From positions 1-23,541 of the forward strand of contig QHNB01000090.1 in assembly GCA_003217965.1 (NCBI GenBank): a stretch of 23,541 nucleotides of DNA, read 5' to 3'. Below are positions 1 through 7,297 of this stretch, one piece after another. Position numbers and translations under genes: made by a program. Position 1 is the stretch's first letter; every line of letters begins with the position of its first letter. This stretch comes from Verrucomicrobiota bacterium (lineage in GTDB: Bacteria > Verrucomicrobiota > Verrucomicrobiia > Chthoniobacterales > UBA10450). Under the pieces are notes generated by a model. That model ran no database searches and was not told the origin of the DNA. It saw only the letters and a list, made by a program, of their open reading frames with translations.

Positions 1-308
1 CGGGCGCCCACCAAATGTGGATCGGTCCAGTCGAAATTCCCTCTAGCTGTGATCTGCGGCAGGGCCTGCGCGCGGACTTGAATGATGACGCCTTTGGTCC
101 GTTTGATCTCCTGTTCCGCGATGAGGAGAGTCGGATTGCGCTGGAGCGCCGTCAGGATCGCTTGATTAAGAGTAAAAGTGGGAACAGTGCGTGAAGAAGA
201 AGTTTTAGTGCTTGCCGAGGTCGATCCGTTACCTGTGCCGGCACGCATCACCGAGCTCGCAGCAATCATCACAGCGACGAACCCGGAGATTACAAAATAT
301 TTTCGCAT
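1..308 (-). CDS. TolC-type outer-membrane efflux protein, N-terminal part (runs off window)
   Basis: Translating the minus strand from the ATG at 308-306 gives 102 residues that stay open to the window edge. Residues 1-24 look like a signal peptide (MRKYFVISG, hydrophobic core, then RAG). A Ser/Thr-rich linker follows, and then a stretch typical of the first helical repeat of outer-membrane efflux proteins: LNQAILTALQRNPTLLIAEQ, with further helix up to about residue 90. Such proteins form the outer-membrane channel of type I secretion and RND/MFS drug export systems. It lies 107 bp downstream of a MarR-type regulator in the same direction, the common arrangement of a regulator followed by an efflux system; adaptor and pump genes would lie outside the window. 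No good Shine-Dalgarno sequence precedes the start. The family call is fairly sure and the substrate is unknown. Confidence 0.75.
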   Translation of the reverse strand, partial: MRKYFVISGFVAVMIAASSVMRAGTGNGSTSASTKTSSSRTVPTFTLNQAILTALQRNPTLLIAEQEIKRTKGVIIQVRAQALPQITARGNFDWTDPHLVGA

Positions 309-415
309 AAAGGAGACGTAACCCGAGAGATTAGATGCGTAATCGTAGGCGGCGTAGATTCAAACTGCGCGCTTTTTACCGTAGTCTGATCATACTGCCA
401 ACCAATAGATGAAAA

Positions 416-925
416 TCATTTCGATTGGCAATAATCATAGATTTTACTGTAAATGTGTAGCCACGCCTTCTGCTCATCGGGCGTCAGGTGTCGCAAGATC
501 TTCATCAAATTACCAACCATCTCCTCGCGAATACGCCTGACAAGAGCCGACCCCTTCGGCGTGATGCAGACCATGACCTTACGGCGGTCCTCCCGCGCAC
601 TCGAACGCATGACGTAGCCAAGATTTTCCAGGCGCGCCACCAGGCCGCTGGCCGCAGCCGTGGTGTGCCCCATCTTCTGGGCAATCGCAGACATAGTCAG
701 GACTTCTTTGTGATCGAGTATCGCGAGCAGAAAGAACTGCGGGAAGGAAACGTTGCCCGGGGCAAGTTCCTTCGAGAGATGCAGCAGGAAGCAGCGCTGC
801 ATTTCCATAATGATGTGTGACAGCCGCTCCGCGTCGGCCCGGAATTGATTCGTAGGCACTTCGGCCAACGTCGTTTCCGATTTCACCGCGGTAAAAGTAG
901 AATGCGGCTTGGAGGTGTCAACCAT
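416..925 (-). CDS. MarR-family transcriptional regulator
   Basis: A 169-residue protein in the normal MarR size range with a longer N-terminal tail. Residues 35-60 form the first dimerisation helix. The winged helix-turn-helix covers roughly 60-125: a recognition region (MSAIAQKMGHTTAAASGLVA), then RLENLGYVMRSSAREDRRKV, the classic wing in which the D-R-R of MarR proteins is present. The C-terminal helices complete the dimer interface. MarR proteins are usually ligand-released repressors of nearby efflux or stress genes. It starts 10 bp after the stop of moeA and is followed by the outer-membrane efflux gene in the same direction, so that efflux gene is the likely target. I saw no clear palindromic operator in the 107 bp between them. 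The start is the ATG at 925-923; its ribosome-binding site is weak. Confidence 0.85.
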   Translation of the reverse strand: MVDTSKPHSTFTAVKSETTLAEVPTNQFRADAERLSHIIMEMQRCFLLHLSKELAPGNVSFPQFFLLAILDHKEVLTMSAIAQKMGHTTAAASGLVARLENLGYVMRSSAREDRRKVMVCITPKGSALVRRIREEMVGNLMKILRHLTPDEQKAWLHIYSKIYDYCQSK

Positions 926-935
926 CAGCTACCGC

Positions 936-2114
936 TTATTCTAGGAGCAACACCTCGACCTCAGCGCCGGCAGCCAGCTGTGCGCCTGGATTTACGCGCA
1001 GCAACGCGTTCGCCCGAGCAAGACCGAAAAGAGCGTGTGATTCCTGCTGGCCGACGATTGAAAAGCGCCCATCCTCCATTTTTCCGCGCAGATAATGCGG
1101 CCGCGTCTCGTCGCCAGTAATGTCGTGAGACAAATGCGCCGTTGAACGCGCCATACGGGGGTCTTTTGCGCCCATCATTCGCAGGAGTGCTGGACGCACA
1201 AAAATCAGAAAAGTCACAAACGAGGAGACAGGATTCCCCGGCAGCCCGAAGATCGCGCAGCGTTCCCGCATCCCAAACAGAAACGGCTTGCCGGGCTTAA
1301 CCGCCACGCGCCACAAGTCGATCAGCGCGCCTACCTTGCGCAACGCTTCGCGAACTAAGTCGCGCTCGCCGACGGAGACTCCGCCGCTGATAATCACAAC
1401 ATCGCTGTCCGTCGCCTGACGCAAGATGGCGGAGATCTCCTCAAAGTCATCACGGCAATGGCATTTCATGGTCACCCTCGCACCGACGGCTTCCACCAAC
1501 CCAGCCAGCATTACACCGTTGGTTTCAAAAAGCTCGCCCGGCCGTAGTTCGATGCCCGGTTCAACCAGTTCGTCACCGGTGGTCACGATTGCGACCCGGG
1601 GGATCTCGTGCACGTCAATGCATTCGATTCCTTGCGAAGCGAGTAGCGGAAGCGTGACCGGAGACAGCCGGTCACCCCGTCGCAAGATTTGTTGACCAAT
1701 AGCAAGATCGCCGCCGGCTTTGCGCACAAATTCGCCTGGAGCAACCGTCTCCGATCGAATGAGCACGAAATCACCGTCTCGCTCCGTCTCCTCTTGCATT
1801 ACCACGGCATCGGCTCCAGCCGGCAATGGTGCTCCGGTAAAAATCCGAACCGCTTCACCTTCTCGAACCCGCAAATTGCACGAAACTCCGGCCGGCTGTT
1901 CACCGACAATTTTTAGGCGTGTTCCATTTGTGGCCGAAGTTGCAATCACCGCGTAGCCATCCATGGCCGAGTTGTCGAATGAGGGCAGTTGAATTGTTGC
2001 GACAAGCTCGGTCGCCGAAAATCGCCCGGCGCCCTCGCGTAGCGGAACGTTCACGGTCGCCAACCTCGGCACTGCCGCTAGAATTTTCGTCTGCGCCTCT
2101 TCTTCGCTGAGCAT
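936..2114 (-). CDS. moeA: Molybdopterin molybdenumtransferase MoeA
   Basis: The protein is 392 residues from the ATG at 2114-2112; a TTG two codons upstream (2120) is also in frame but less likely. MoeA inserts molybdate into adenylylated molybdopterin to make active molybdenum cofactor in the cytoplasm. Family hallmarks in order: the substrate-binding stretch FDNSAMDGYAV at about residues 46-56, the MoCF-binding domain beginning at VAIVTTGDELVEPG, the SGGVSVGERDLV loop, PGKPFLFG, and GLPGNPVSSFVTF. The C-terminal beta-barrel domain IV is present through EVEVLLLE. Length matches the family (about 390-410). It is followed 10 bp later by the MarR gene in the same direction. No other cofactor genes are in the window. 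The call is secure. Confidence 0.95.
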   Translation of the reverse strand: MLSEEEAQTKILAAVPRLATVNVPLREGAGRFSATELVATIQLPSFDNSAMDGYAVIATSATNGTRLKIVGEQPAGVSCNLRVREGEAVRIFTGAPLPAGADAVVMQEETERDGDFVLIRSETVAPGEFVRKAGGDLAIGQQILRRGDRLSPVTLPLLASQGIECIDVHEIPRVAIVTTGDELVEPGIELRPGELFETNGVMLAGLVEAVGARVTMKCHCRDDFEEISAILRQATDSDVVIISGGVSVGERDLVREALRKVGALIDLWRVAVKPGKPFLFGMRERCAIFGLPGNPVSSFVTFLIFVRPALLRMMGAKDPRMARSTAHLSHDITGDETRPHYLRGKMEDGRFSIVGQQESHALFGLARANALLRVNPGAQLAAGAEVEVLLLE

Positions 2115-2231
2115 TAACAATCAATTCGAGCGGTAAACGAGAATTGGCAACTCCGATGAAATCGCGAGCACGCGACGGATGTCGGTGTTGGCAATCAGCA
2201 ATTACTCGTCATATTCTCGCCCGACCGATTT

Positions 2232-2319
2232 GGTGAGGTGGCTGAGTGGTCGAAAGCAGCGCTTTGCTAAAGCGCCGTACCCTAAAAGGGTACCGAGGGT
2301 TCGAATCCCTCCCTCACCG
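2232..2319 (+). tRNA. tRNA-Ser (anticodon GCU)
   Basis: The sequence folds as a class II tRNA. The acceptor stem is GGTGAGG (2232-2238) paired with CCTCACC (2312-2318), with G2319 as discriminator, as in serine tRNAs. The anticodon stem-loop is GCGCT-TTGCTAA-AGCGC, giving anticodon GCT. A long variable arm (GTACCC/GGGTAC) is diagnostic of tRNA-Ser. The T arm is GAGGG-TTCGAAT-CCCTC. The 3' CCA is not encoded. The gene ends directly against a GC-rich inverted repeat. Confidence 0.97.
2304..2319 (+). repeat. 3' end of tRNA-Ser, first copy of a 16-bp direct repeat
   Basis: The 16 bases AATCCCTCCCTCACCG cover half of the T loop, the T stem and the acceptor 3' strand. They recur exactly at 2386-2401. 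tRNA 3' ends are common integrase attachment sites, and integration duplicates this segment. Confidence 0.7.
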
Positions 2320-2335
2320 CGCCGCCTGGCGGCGC
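2319..2335 (+). terminator. GC-rich hairpin directly after tRNA-Ser
   Basis: A perfect 8-bp inverted repeat, GCGCCGCC then T then GGCGGCGC, begins at the tRNA discriminator base. It would form a very stable hairpin and could mark the end of, or a processing signal for, the tRNA transcript. There is no T-tract after it, so calling it an intrinsic terminator is tentative. Confidence 0.35.
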
Positions 2336-2385
2336 GAGAGGGAAATCTATAAGCGGGCACACTTTCGGATCACTAGCGGGAGCGT

Positions 2386-2401
2386 AATCCCTCCCTCACC
2401 G
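2386..2401 (+). repeat. Second copy of the tRNA-Ser 3' end (att-like)
   Basis: This is an exact 16-bp copy of tRNA-Ser positions 2304-2319, offset by 82 bp. The bases to its left no longer match the tRNA, so only the 3' end is duplicated. This fits an attachment-site remnant left by insertion or excision at the tRNA gene. No integrase gene is visible nearby. Confidence 0.6.
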
Positions 2402-2714
2402 TTTGCCTCTCAAATCGGACAAACGAAGCCGATTGCATAACAAATGCATTGAAATTCGCCTGCATCCGCTGACGTGCAGAGACGGAGAGATGCACGCTTC
2501 CCATTCTGAGATGTCCGGCCCGCAAGTCGCCCGGTATGTTTGCGATTCCCCGCGTGCGCGTGCAACGAGTCGGCCAAGGCACGCGTCGAGTCTACTCATG
2601 CGCGTGGTCGAGCCAAGGACGCTGGCAAATCGAAGCCGATCTAATGCTCCTTGCAAATTTGCAACTGCTTTGCTCGTTCTTGCTTTTCCGACTTCAAAAA
2701 GAAAATAATGAGAG
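2402..2714. other. Non-coding gap of about 313 bp between att-like repeat and sulfotransferase
   Basis: No convincing gene is present. Several frames are open for 60-110 codons but they overlap one another on both strands, their products look like no protein family, and none has a clear ribosome-binding site. No hairpin plus T-tract and no strong promoter pair was seen. It may be remnant DNA of an element inserted at the tRNA gene. Confidence 0.5.
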
Positions 2715-3602
2715 GTGAGATGGGCTTGGCCGTTCAACAGTCGCGGTAGTGGCGATAGGCATAAGGAAGGGAACAGGTCTCCTACTCGCGCTGCGGGGCC
2801 CGATTTTTTGTGTGTCGGAGCCCATAAAGCCGGAACGACCTGGCTTTATCAGCAACTCGACTCTCATCCCGATTTCTGGATGCCTCCCGTAAAGGAACTG
2901 CATTACCTTGATCAACTGAGCAAGGTACAACGCGCAGCTCAGCCGCGCTGCAGAGATGAGCGCGATCTTCGATTTCTGAATCGGCTCAAGAGCCTTAGCG
3001 CTGAACCGACTATCGACCTCGAGAATTATGGGCGACTGTTTGAAACGAAGGCATCGCTTCTTTCAGGTGATATTTCGCCGAATTATTCGACGCTGAGTAA
3101 TGAAGTCATTCGGCAAGTCGTCGGATACTTCCCAAACTTAAAGGTGATCTTCCTGGCGCGTGATCCGGTTGAGCGCGTGTGGTCGCATTTGTCCATGGAA
3201 GTGCATTACGGCCAGATCAAGTCATTTGATGTGACCAACATCGACGAAGTCAATCGAAATTTGCTCCGTCGAGGGATGCTCTTGCGTTCGTACCCGAGTG
3301 CCGTCGTCGCGCGATGGAAACGCCGTGTCCATCCAGATCAGTTTCACGTTTATTTCTTTGATGACCTACAAAGCAACCCGACTGAACTGCGGCGCTCCAT
3401 CCTTCGTTTCTTGGGTGCCGATCCAGACAAGCCAAGCGGCCGATTGACGTCGGATTACAACAGTTGGACGCGGACGGAAAAACTTCAGCTCACAAATGAG
3501 GTACGATCACATCTAGCTCAGTTTTTTAAAAAGGAACTGAAGACCTGTGCAGCACGACTGGGCGGGCCCGCCAGAGATTGGCCGGCACGATACGGTTTTT
3601 AG
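2715..3602 (+). CDS. PAPS-dependent sulfotransferase
   Basis: This is a 295-residue cytosolic sulfotransferase-fold protein. Residues 30-44 (DFLCVGAHKAGTTWL) are the 5'-phosphosulfate binding loop with K38 and T41/T42. Residues 144-157 (VIFLARDPVERVWS) are the 3'-phosphate binding motif with R149 and S157. GDISPNYS (118-125) is a further family motif. Such enzymes move sulfate from PAPS to a hydroxyl or amine of a carbohydrate, lipid or small molecule. The acceptor cannot be read from sequence. The start is the GTG at 2715, because no in-frame ATG lies near the N-terminus and the PAPS loop begins at residue 34. Its neighbours are an att-like repeat and a polytopic membrane protein. Given the lipid and glycosyl genes nearby, a glycolipid or surface polysaccharide acceptor is plausible but only inferred. 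Confidence 0.85.
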   Translation: MRWAWPFNSRGSGDRHKEGNRSPTRAAGPDFLCVGAHKAGTTWLYQQLDSHPDFWMPPVKELHYLDQLSKVQRAAQPRCRDERDLRFLNRLKSLSAEPTIDLENYGRLFETKASLLSGDISPNYSTLSNEVIRQVVGYFPNLKVIFLARDPVERVWSHLSMEVHYGQIKSFDVTNIDEVNRNLLRRGMLLRSYPSAVVARWKRRVHPDQFHVYFFDDLQSNPTELRRSILRFLGADPDKPSGRLTSDYNSWTRTEKLQLTNEVRSHLAQFFKKELKTCAARLGGPARDWPARYGF

Positions 3603-3666
3603 TTCAAGAGGTTTACGTTTTGAGTTCCGTCATGATTTGTGTGCGGCTGGACGTGGCGTTTGATGT

Positions 3667-3709
3667 TGTGTCACACTCTGATTGACATCGATCTGCAGAT
3701 CTTGACACA
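3667..3709. promoter_or_regulatory. Nested palindromes upstream of membrane-protein gene (possible operator)
   Basis: TGTGTCA at 3667-3673 is the inverse of TGACACA at 3703-3709, and between them lies a perfect 12-bp palindrome, GATCTGCAGATC (3690-3701). TTGACA occurs twice (3682 and 3702), 20 bp apart. No matching -10 box was found at normal spacing. The symmetry could bind a dimeric regulator, but nothing else supports this. The rest of the 255-bp gap 3603-3857 shows no gene. Confidence 0.2.
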
Positions 3710-3857
3710 CACCGCGCCGACAGACGCGGGTTCACTATGCATTCTGATGAGAAATTGAGCGTGTTATTGGAGCTGGAAAGGCCACGCGTGAAAACTTTCG
3801 GCAAATAAATTCGCCAATGTCGAAAACCTAAGGAGAGCTTATCTCAAGCTGCGCGAT

Positions 3858-5513
3858 TTGCCGAACAAAGACCCCAAAGCAACAGTTTTGAAGCCCATTA
3901 GCGTCTTTGCAGTCGGCGGCGCTGGAACGTCTCGTCGGGCTCAGCTCGTATGGGCAGCGATTTCCATCTGCCTGCTTCTTCCATCGATCTGGCTGCTCGC
4001 CACCGTGCCGCCGCTTTGGAAGGATGTCGATGCCTACGTGCAGGTGACATATCCACGCGGAGTCGCGACGATACTGCATTTTCCTCCGCTATACTGTTTC
4101 GCTGCGCGGATACCGCTTTTCCTTGGCTACCTGGTGGATGTCCTCAGCGGATCAGCTACATGGCCGAACAGAAACTTTGCCAGTTCGATTCTCAGCGATC
4201 ACTCGGTGTTCGCGCTGCTGGTTTGTCAGCACACGGCCCTCTTTATCGCACAGTTCTATCTTGTCGTGACGCTCACCACAGTCATGTGGAAACGTCTGCT
4301 GATCGCCCTCGTTTGCTCGGCAAATCCTCTTTTTTATGCATTTGCTCAGTGCGTTGGCTCGGACACGCTGAGCATGATTCTCACTTTGGCTATCTCGACT
4401 TTGGCGCTGCGGATAGTACGGAGCGCACACGCGATCGATCTGAAGCGTTGGGGCTTGTTCGCGATCCTACTCTTTGGCGCATTTCTAACACGGCATTTGA
4501 ACAATGTTTTGGCTGCATTACTCCCGATTTGCTTCTTGATTCTTCTATCTCAACAAGTTGCAACCGCGGTACGGCCTGGTCCGGGACCGATTCGATCCGG
4601 TTCCAGAGCACTGTCGGCGCGGCAAATGTTTGTCGCAGTAGCGGTGGGCCTGCTCTGTATCATTGCGGCAAATATGACTACCAGGGTGTTGTGCATTGGC
4701 GCGCATATTACTTATCGTTCGCGGGTTGGGATGACATTTCTTTGGCGACTTCGGCTGCTCTCTGATTTGCCATTCGAACGCCAGCAACATCTCTTGAACC
4801 GAATCGAAAAACAGCCAATCCAGGACGACACTCGCCTGATTCTTTCGAACCTGCGAGAAGCACTGGCCAGTACTCAGGGATTTGATCCAGCGAAGTTCGC
4901 GAAGAGACTCGACAACGTATTCATGCAGCGAGATGGCGAATTTGGAAGGGTAAAGCTTGACCGTGCTCTCAATGGATTCGCCCTCGCGTTCTTCAAGGCG
5001 AACAGCAGAGCCCTTGGCCAAGCCGCACTCCACGATTTTATCGCTGCGCAGAAGACAAGCGTAACCGAGGTCATCGAGTCCCTATTCGCGACGACCAATT
5101 ACGTTTCATTCCACCGCCAATCGATGCCGGCCCTGGCCAGGCTGCACACATTTCGAGATTTAACGCCAGATGAACTCCTCGCCATGTGCTCAAGGAATAC
5201 GTACCTGCAGCTTTGGCGGGGTGTGACGTTCGCTCGCTGGTGTCTTCTGTGGCTTGTTCTGTTTATTCTGATCCTCGCGTCAGCTGTCAGGAGGAGAGGA
5301 GCCGGATTTATTCTCGCCTTCGCACTGGCAGCCATCTTTTTGGGAGAGCTTATGATGTTCGCGAACTGCTTATTAACCGAATTTCGGCCGCGTTACGTTT
5401 TACCCATGTTTGAACTAACGTTTGTATCTATCCTCGCGCTTTTTGCGCAGGGACTTAGTTTTATCCAGCGCAAGTCAACGCGAGACGCAACCGTGCCCGC
5501 ATCTCCGCATTAA
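3858..5513 (+). CDS. Polytopic membrane protein, GT-C glycosyltransferase-like
   Basis: A 551-residue protein with about ten hydrophobic segments. About seven lie in the first half (from residue 29 to about 270). A long hydrophilic region follows (about 275-455), then three more C-terminal segments. The first external loop contains WKDVDAYVQV (D56 and D58) and then HFPPLYCF, which resembles the acidic motif and PPL motif of GT-C enzymes that use polyprenyl-linked sugars. This similarity is weak, and I do not recognise the family. The start used is the TTG at 3858. The better ribosome-binding site (AAGGAG, 3830-3835) is 22 bp upstream, where no in-frame ATG or GTG exists, so the start is uncertain. 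It is convergent with a second large membrane protein, with a gap of 38 bp. Confidence 0.6.
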   Translation: MPNKDPKATVLKPISVFAVGGAGTSRRAQLVWAAISICLLLPSIWLLATVPPLWKDVDAYVQVTYPRGVATILHFPPLYCFAARIPLFLGYLVDVLSGSATWPNRNFASSILSDHSVFALLVCQHTALFIAQFYLVVTLTTVMWKRLLIALVCSANPLFYAFAQCVGSDTLSMILTLAISTLALRIVRSAHAIDLKRWGLFAILLFGAFLTRHLNNVLAALLPICFLILLSQQVATAVRPGPGPIRSGSRALSARQMFVAVAVGLLCIIAANMTTRVLCIGAHITYRSRVGMTFLWRLRLLSDLPFERQQHLLNRIEKQPIQDDTRLILSNLREALASTQGFDPAKFAKRLDNVFMQRDGEFGRVKLDRALNGFALAFFKANSRALGQAALHDFIAAQKTSVTEVIESLFATTNYVSFHRQSMPALARLHTFRDLTPDELLAMCSRNTYLQLWRGVTFARWCLLWLVLFILILASAVRRRGAGFILAFALAAIFLGELMMFANCLLTEFRPRYVLPMFELTFVSILALFAQGLSFIQRKSTRDATVPASPH

Positions 5514-5551
5514 CTACCCATCGTCTCGCAACGCTGGTTTCCAGGTGGAGT

Positions 5552-7159
5552 TTACGCGTTTCGTTCCAGATTCAGATCGAGTAACCGCGCTAGCTGTAGG
5601 AGCGAGGGACATTTCCTGAAATATTCCGCGCGTCGTTCATCGCTGCATTGATCCCACTCGATGAAATGGCATTGGTCTGATGCGCTGATGTGAAGTTCAT
5701 GGCGCAGAAGAGGTGCGAAAAATTTTATATCAATAAAAGCGAAACCGGTCATTGGCTGAAGAGAGATGTTTGGAATGGGCAAATCGGCGGCTCGGGCTTC
5801 TCGAGCGGTCTGCCGCACATATCGCCAAATCTCAAGATCAGATGCTCCATGTAACGGCATCACCCGCGGCCAAACCTCGGACGCGTACTCGAGGTCGGCA
5901 CCCACCGCAGTAAAGCCAAAAATGAGGAATGCCACTCCCACGACTCTCAGCTTGAGTACAGGAACAGACAGAATTGCGCAAAGAGTCAAACCGAGCCAGG
6001 CAACGGTAAACGGATAAAGGTAACGTGGCCCCGTTAGATAACCACGCAGCGCTCTTTCGCTTGGCTCATCTAACTCCCGTTTCGCGATCATGATTAGCAT
6101 GGAGAGAAGCATAACCATCGAGAAAACCGCCAGTAAGGCCCCTGAATCTCGGCGCTCGGCCGATCGTGCGCATCCCCGCCGCAAAGCGAAACAGACAAAG
6201 AAAAAGATCGCTGCCGTTACAACCAACCCTAGTGGCCAGGAGTTGCTGATCAGTTCCGCACTCCACTTGGGGCCATCCCGTTTTCCAAAAATGTTGAGCG
6301 AAATGGACCAGGGGAACCATCCCATTAACCCGAAAAAATGCCGCCATGTAAACCGGTAAATTGTTTCGGCGTTCGGTTGTTGCTCGGCTAACGCGAACAT
6401 ACAAGCGGTATGAGCACCAGCCAGCGCCAGTAAGATTACTGAGGCAATCGCAAGTGCTTTCGTATGCGATCGAAAACTCTCAAACCGTCCGATACGAGTC
6501 CCAAGCATAATCGTCAGGAACACCGCCAACGTCGCGATAACAAGTGCGAGACCGAGACCTAGCACGTGCATCGACGCGTAAGCGCACGCCGCAATCAAGT
6601 AGATTGACTTGTTTCTATCGCGCAGGGCGGGCAGACGGGCCACTGCCGTCGCAAGCGCGAGAGCGAGAATCATCCAGACAAGCTGGAATATATGAAATGG
6701 CCATTGAAGAAATTCCCGCATCACAGGCTGTTCAATAATCAGCATCGTGGCACCACCGGCCACAGCCCAAGCGACGACAGGTGTTTCCTTTTCCGGGATT
6801 GGGAAAGCTGCACGAACGAACGCAAACAATGCCACCGCCAGGCCAACTCCAAGCGCGAGTTGGCGGTTACGCCACCAACTGCCGCGCATCCCTGCCCATT
6901 TGGTGAAGAAGAACTCGGCACTGAATGCCAGAGGTGTGTAATGGCCATGGAAACTGGTCGTCCAAAAGCTGCGGAAAAAATCCACCTGCGTTTCCCGCGG
7001 CGAATGGACCACCATTTGGAATAATCCGCTCTCGGCGCGGAGAATTTCCACGTTCAGCCGCTTGTAGCTCACGAAGATCACCGCGAAGGAGGCTACGACG
7101 AGCAAGCCGATCTCAAGGCATCGGCGTCGTCGCACCCAAAGCGGTTGCTGTTCCGCCAT
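5552..7159 (-). CDS. Polytopic membrane protein, GT-C-like, function unknown
   Basis: A 535-residue protein starting at the ATG at 7159-7157, with GGAAGGA about 12 bases upstream as a plausible ribosome-binding site. It has about ten transmembrane segments: the first at about 15-32, and several more from 100 to 400. The loop after the first segment holds E43, D60 and HYTPLAFSAEF (73-83). This layout is seen in GT-C glycosyltransferases and in O-antigen or exopolysaccharide membrane proteins. The C-terminal ~100 residues are hydrophilic. No family motif is conclusive. It faces the sphingolipid-type cluster head-to-head with 138 bp between starts, so the two could share a regulatory region. It may build or transfer a sugar in the envelope, but that is inference. 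Confidence 0.6.
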   Translation of the reverse strand: MAEQQPLWVRRRRCLEIGLLVVASFAVIFVSYKRLNVEILRAESGLFQMVVHSPRETQVDFFRSFWTTSFHGHYTPLAFSAEFFFTKWAGMRGSWWRNRQLALGVGLAVALFAFVRAAFPIPEKETPVVAWAVAGGATMLIIEQPVMREFLQWPFHIFQLVWMILALALATAVARLPALRDRNKSIYLIAACAYASMHVLGLGLALVIATLAVFLTIMLGTRIGRFESFRSHTKALAIASVILLALAGAHTACMFALAEQQPNAETIYRFTWRHFFGLMGWFPWSISLNIFGKRDGPKWSAELISNSWPLGLVVTAAIFFFVCFALRRGCARSAERRDSGALLAVFSMVMLLSMLIMIAKRELDEPSERALRGYLTGPRYLYPFTVAWLGLTLCAILSVPVLKLRVVGVAFLIFGFTAVGADLEYASEVWPRVMPLHGASDLEIWRYVRQTAREARAADLPIPNISLQPMTGFAFIDIKFFAPLLRHELHISASDQCHFIEWDQCSDERRAEYFRKCPSLLQLARLLDLNLERNA

Positions 7160-7297
7160 CCTGGGAATTTTCCTTCCAGCATCCCACTGCAGTCAATTGC
7201 AATCCCGATCCGCTTTTTTATCGCTGTAGATCACATTTATCACCGGCCTTGAAAAAGTGTCGGTTCAGGACTTGGTTTGTGGTAACGAATTCGACCC

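Noticed and set aside
2403..2708. Open frame of 101 codons between tRNA-Ser and the sulfotransferase
   Set aside because: It starts with TTG, has no ribosome-binding site, overlaps other open frames on both strands, and its product looks like translated non-coding DNA.
3682..3707. TTGACA hexamers as -35 boxes
   Set aside because: Neither is followed by a -10-like hexamer at 15-19 bp, so no promoter was called.
3950..4765. 271-codon plus-strand frame inside the membrane-protein gene
   Set aside because: It is a shadow in another frame of the 551-residue protein. It lacks hydrophobic segments or motifs and has a composition unlike real proteins.
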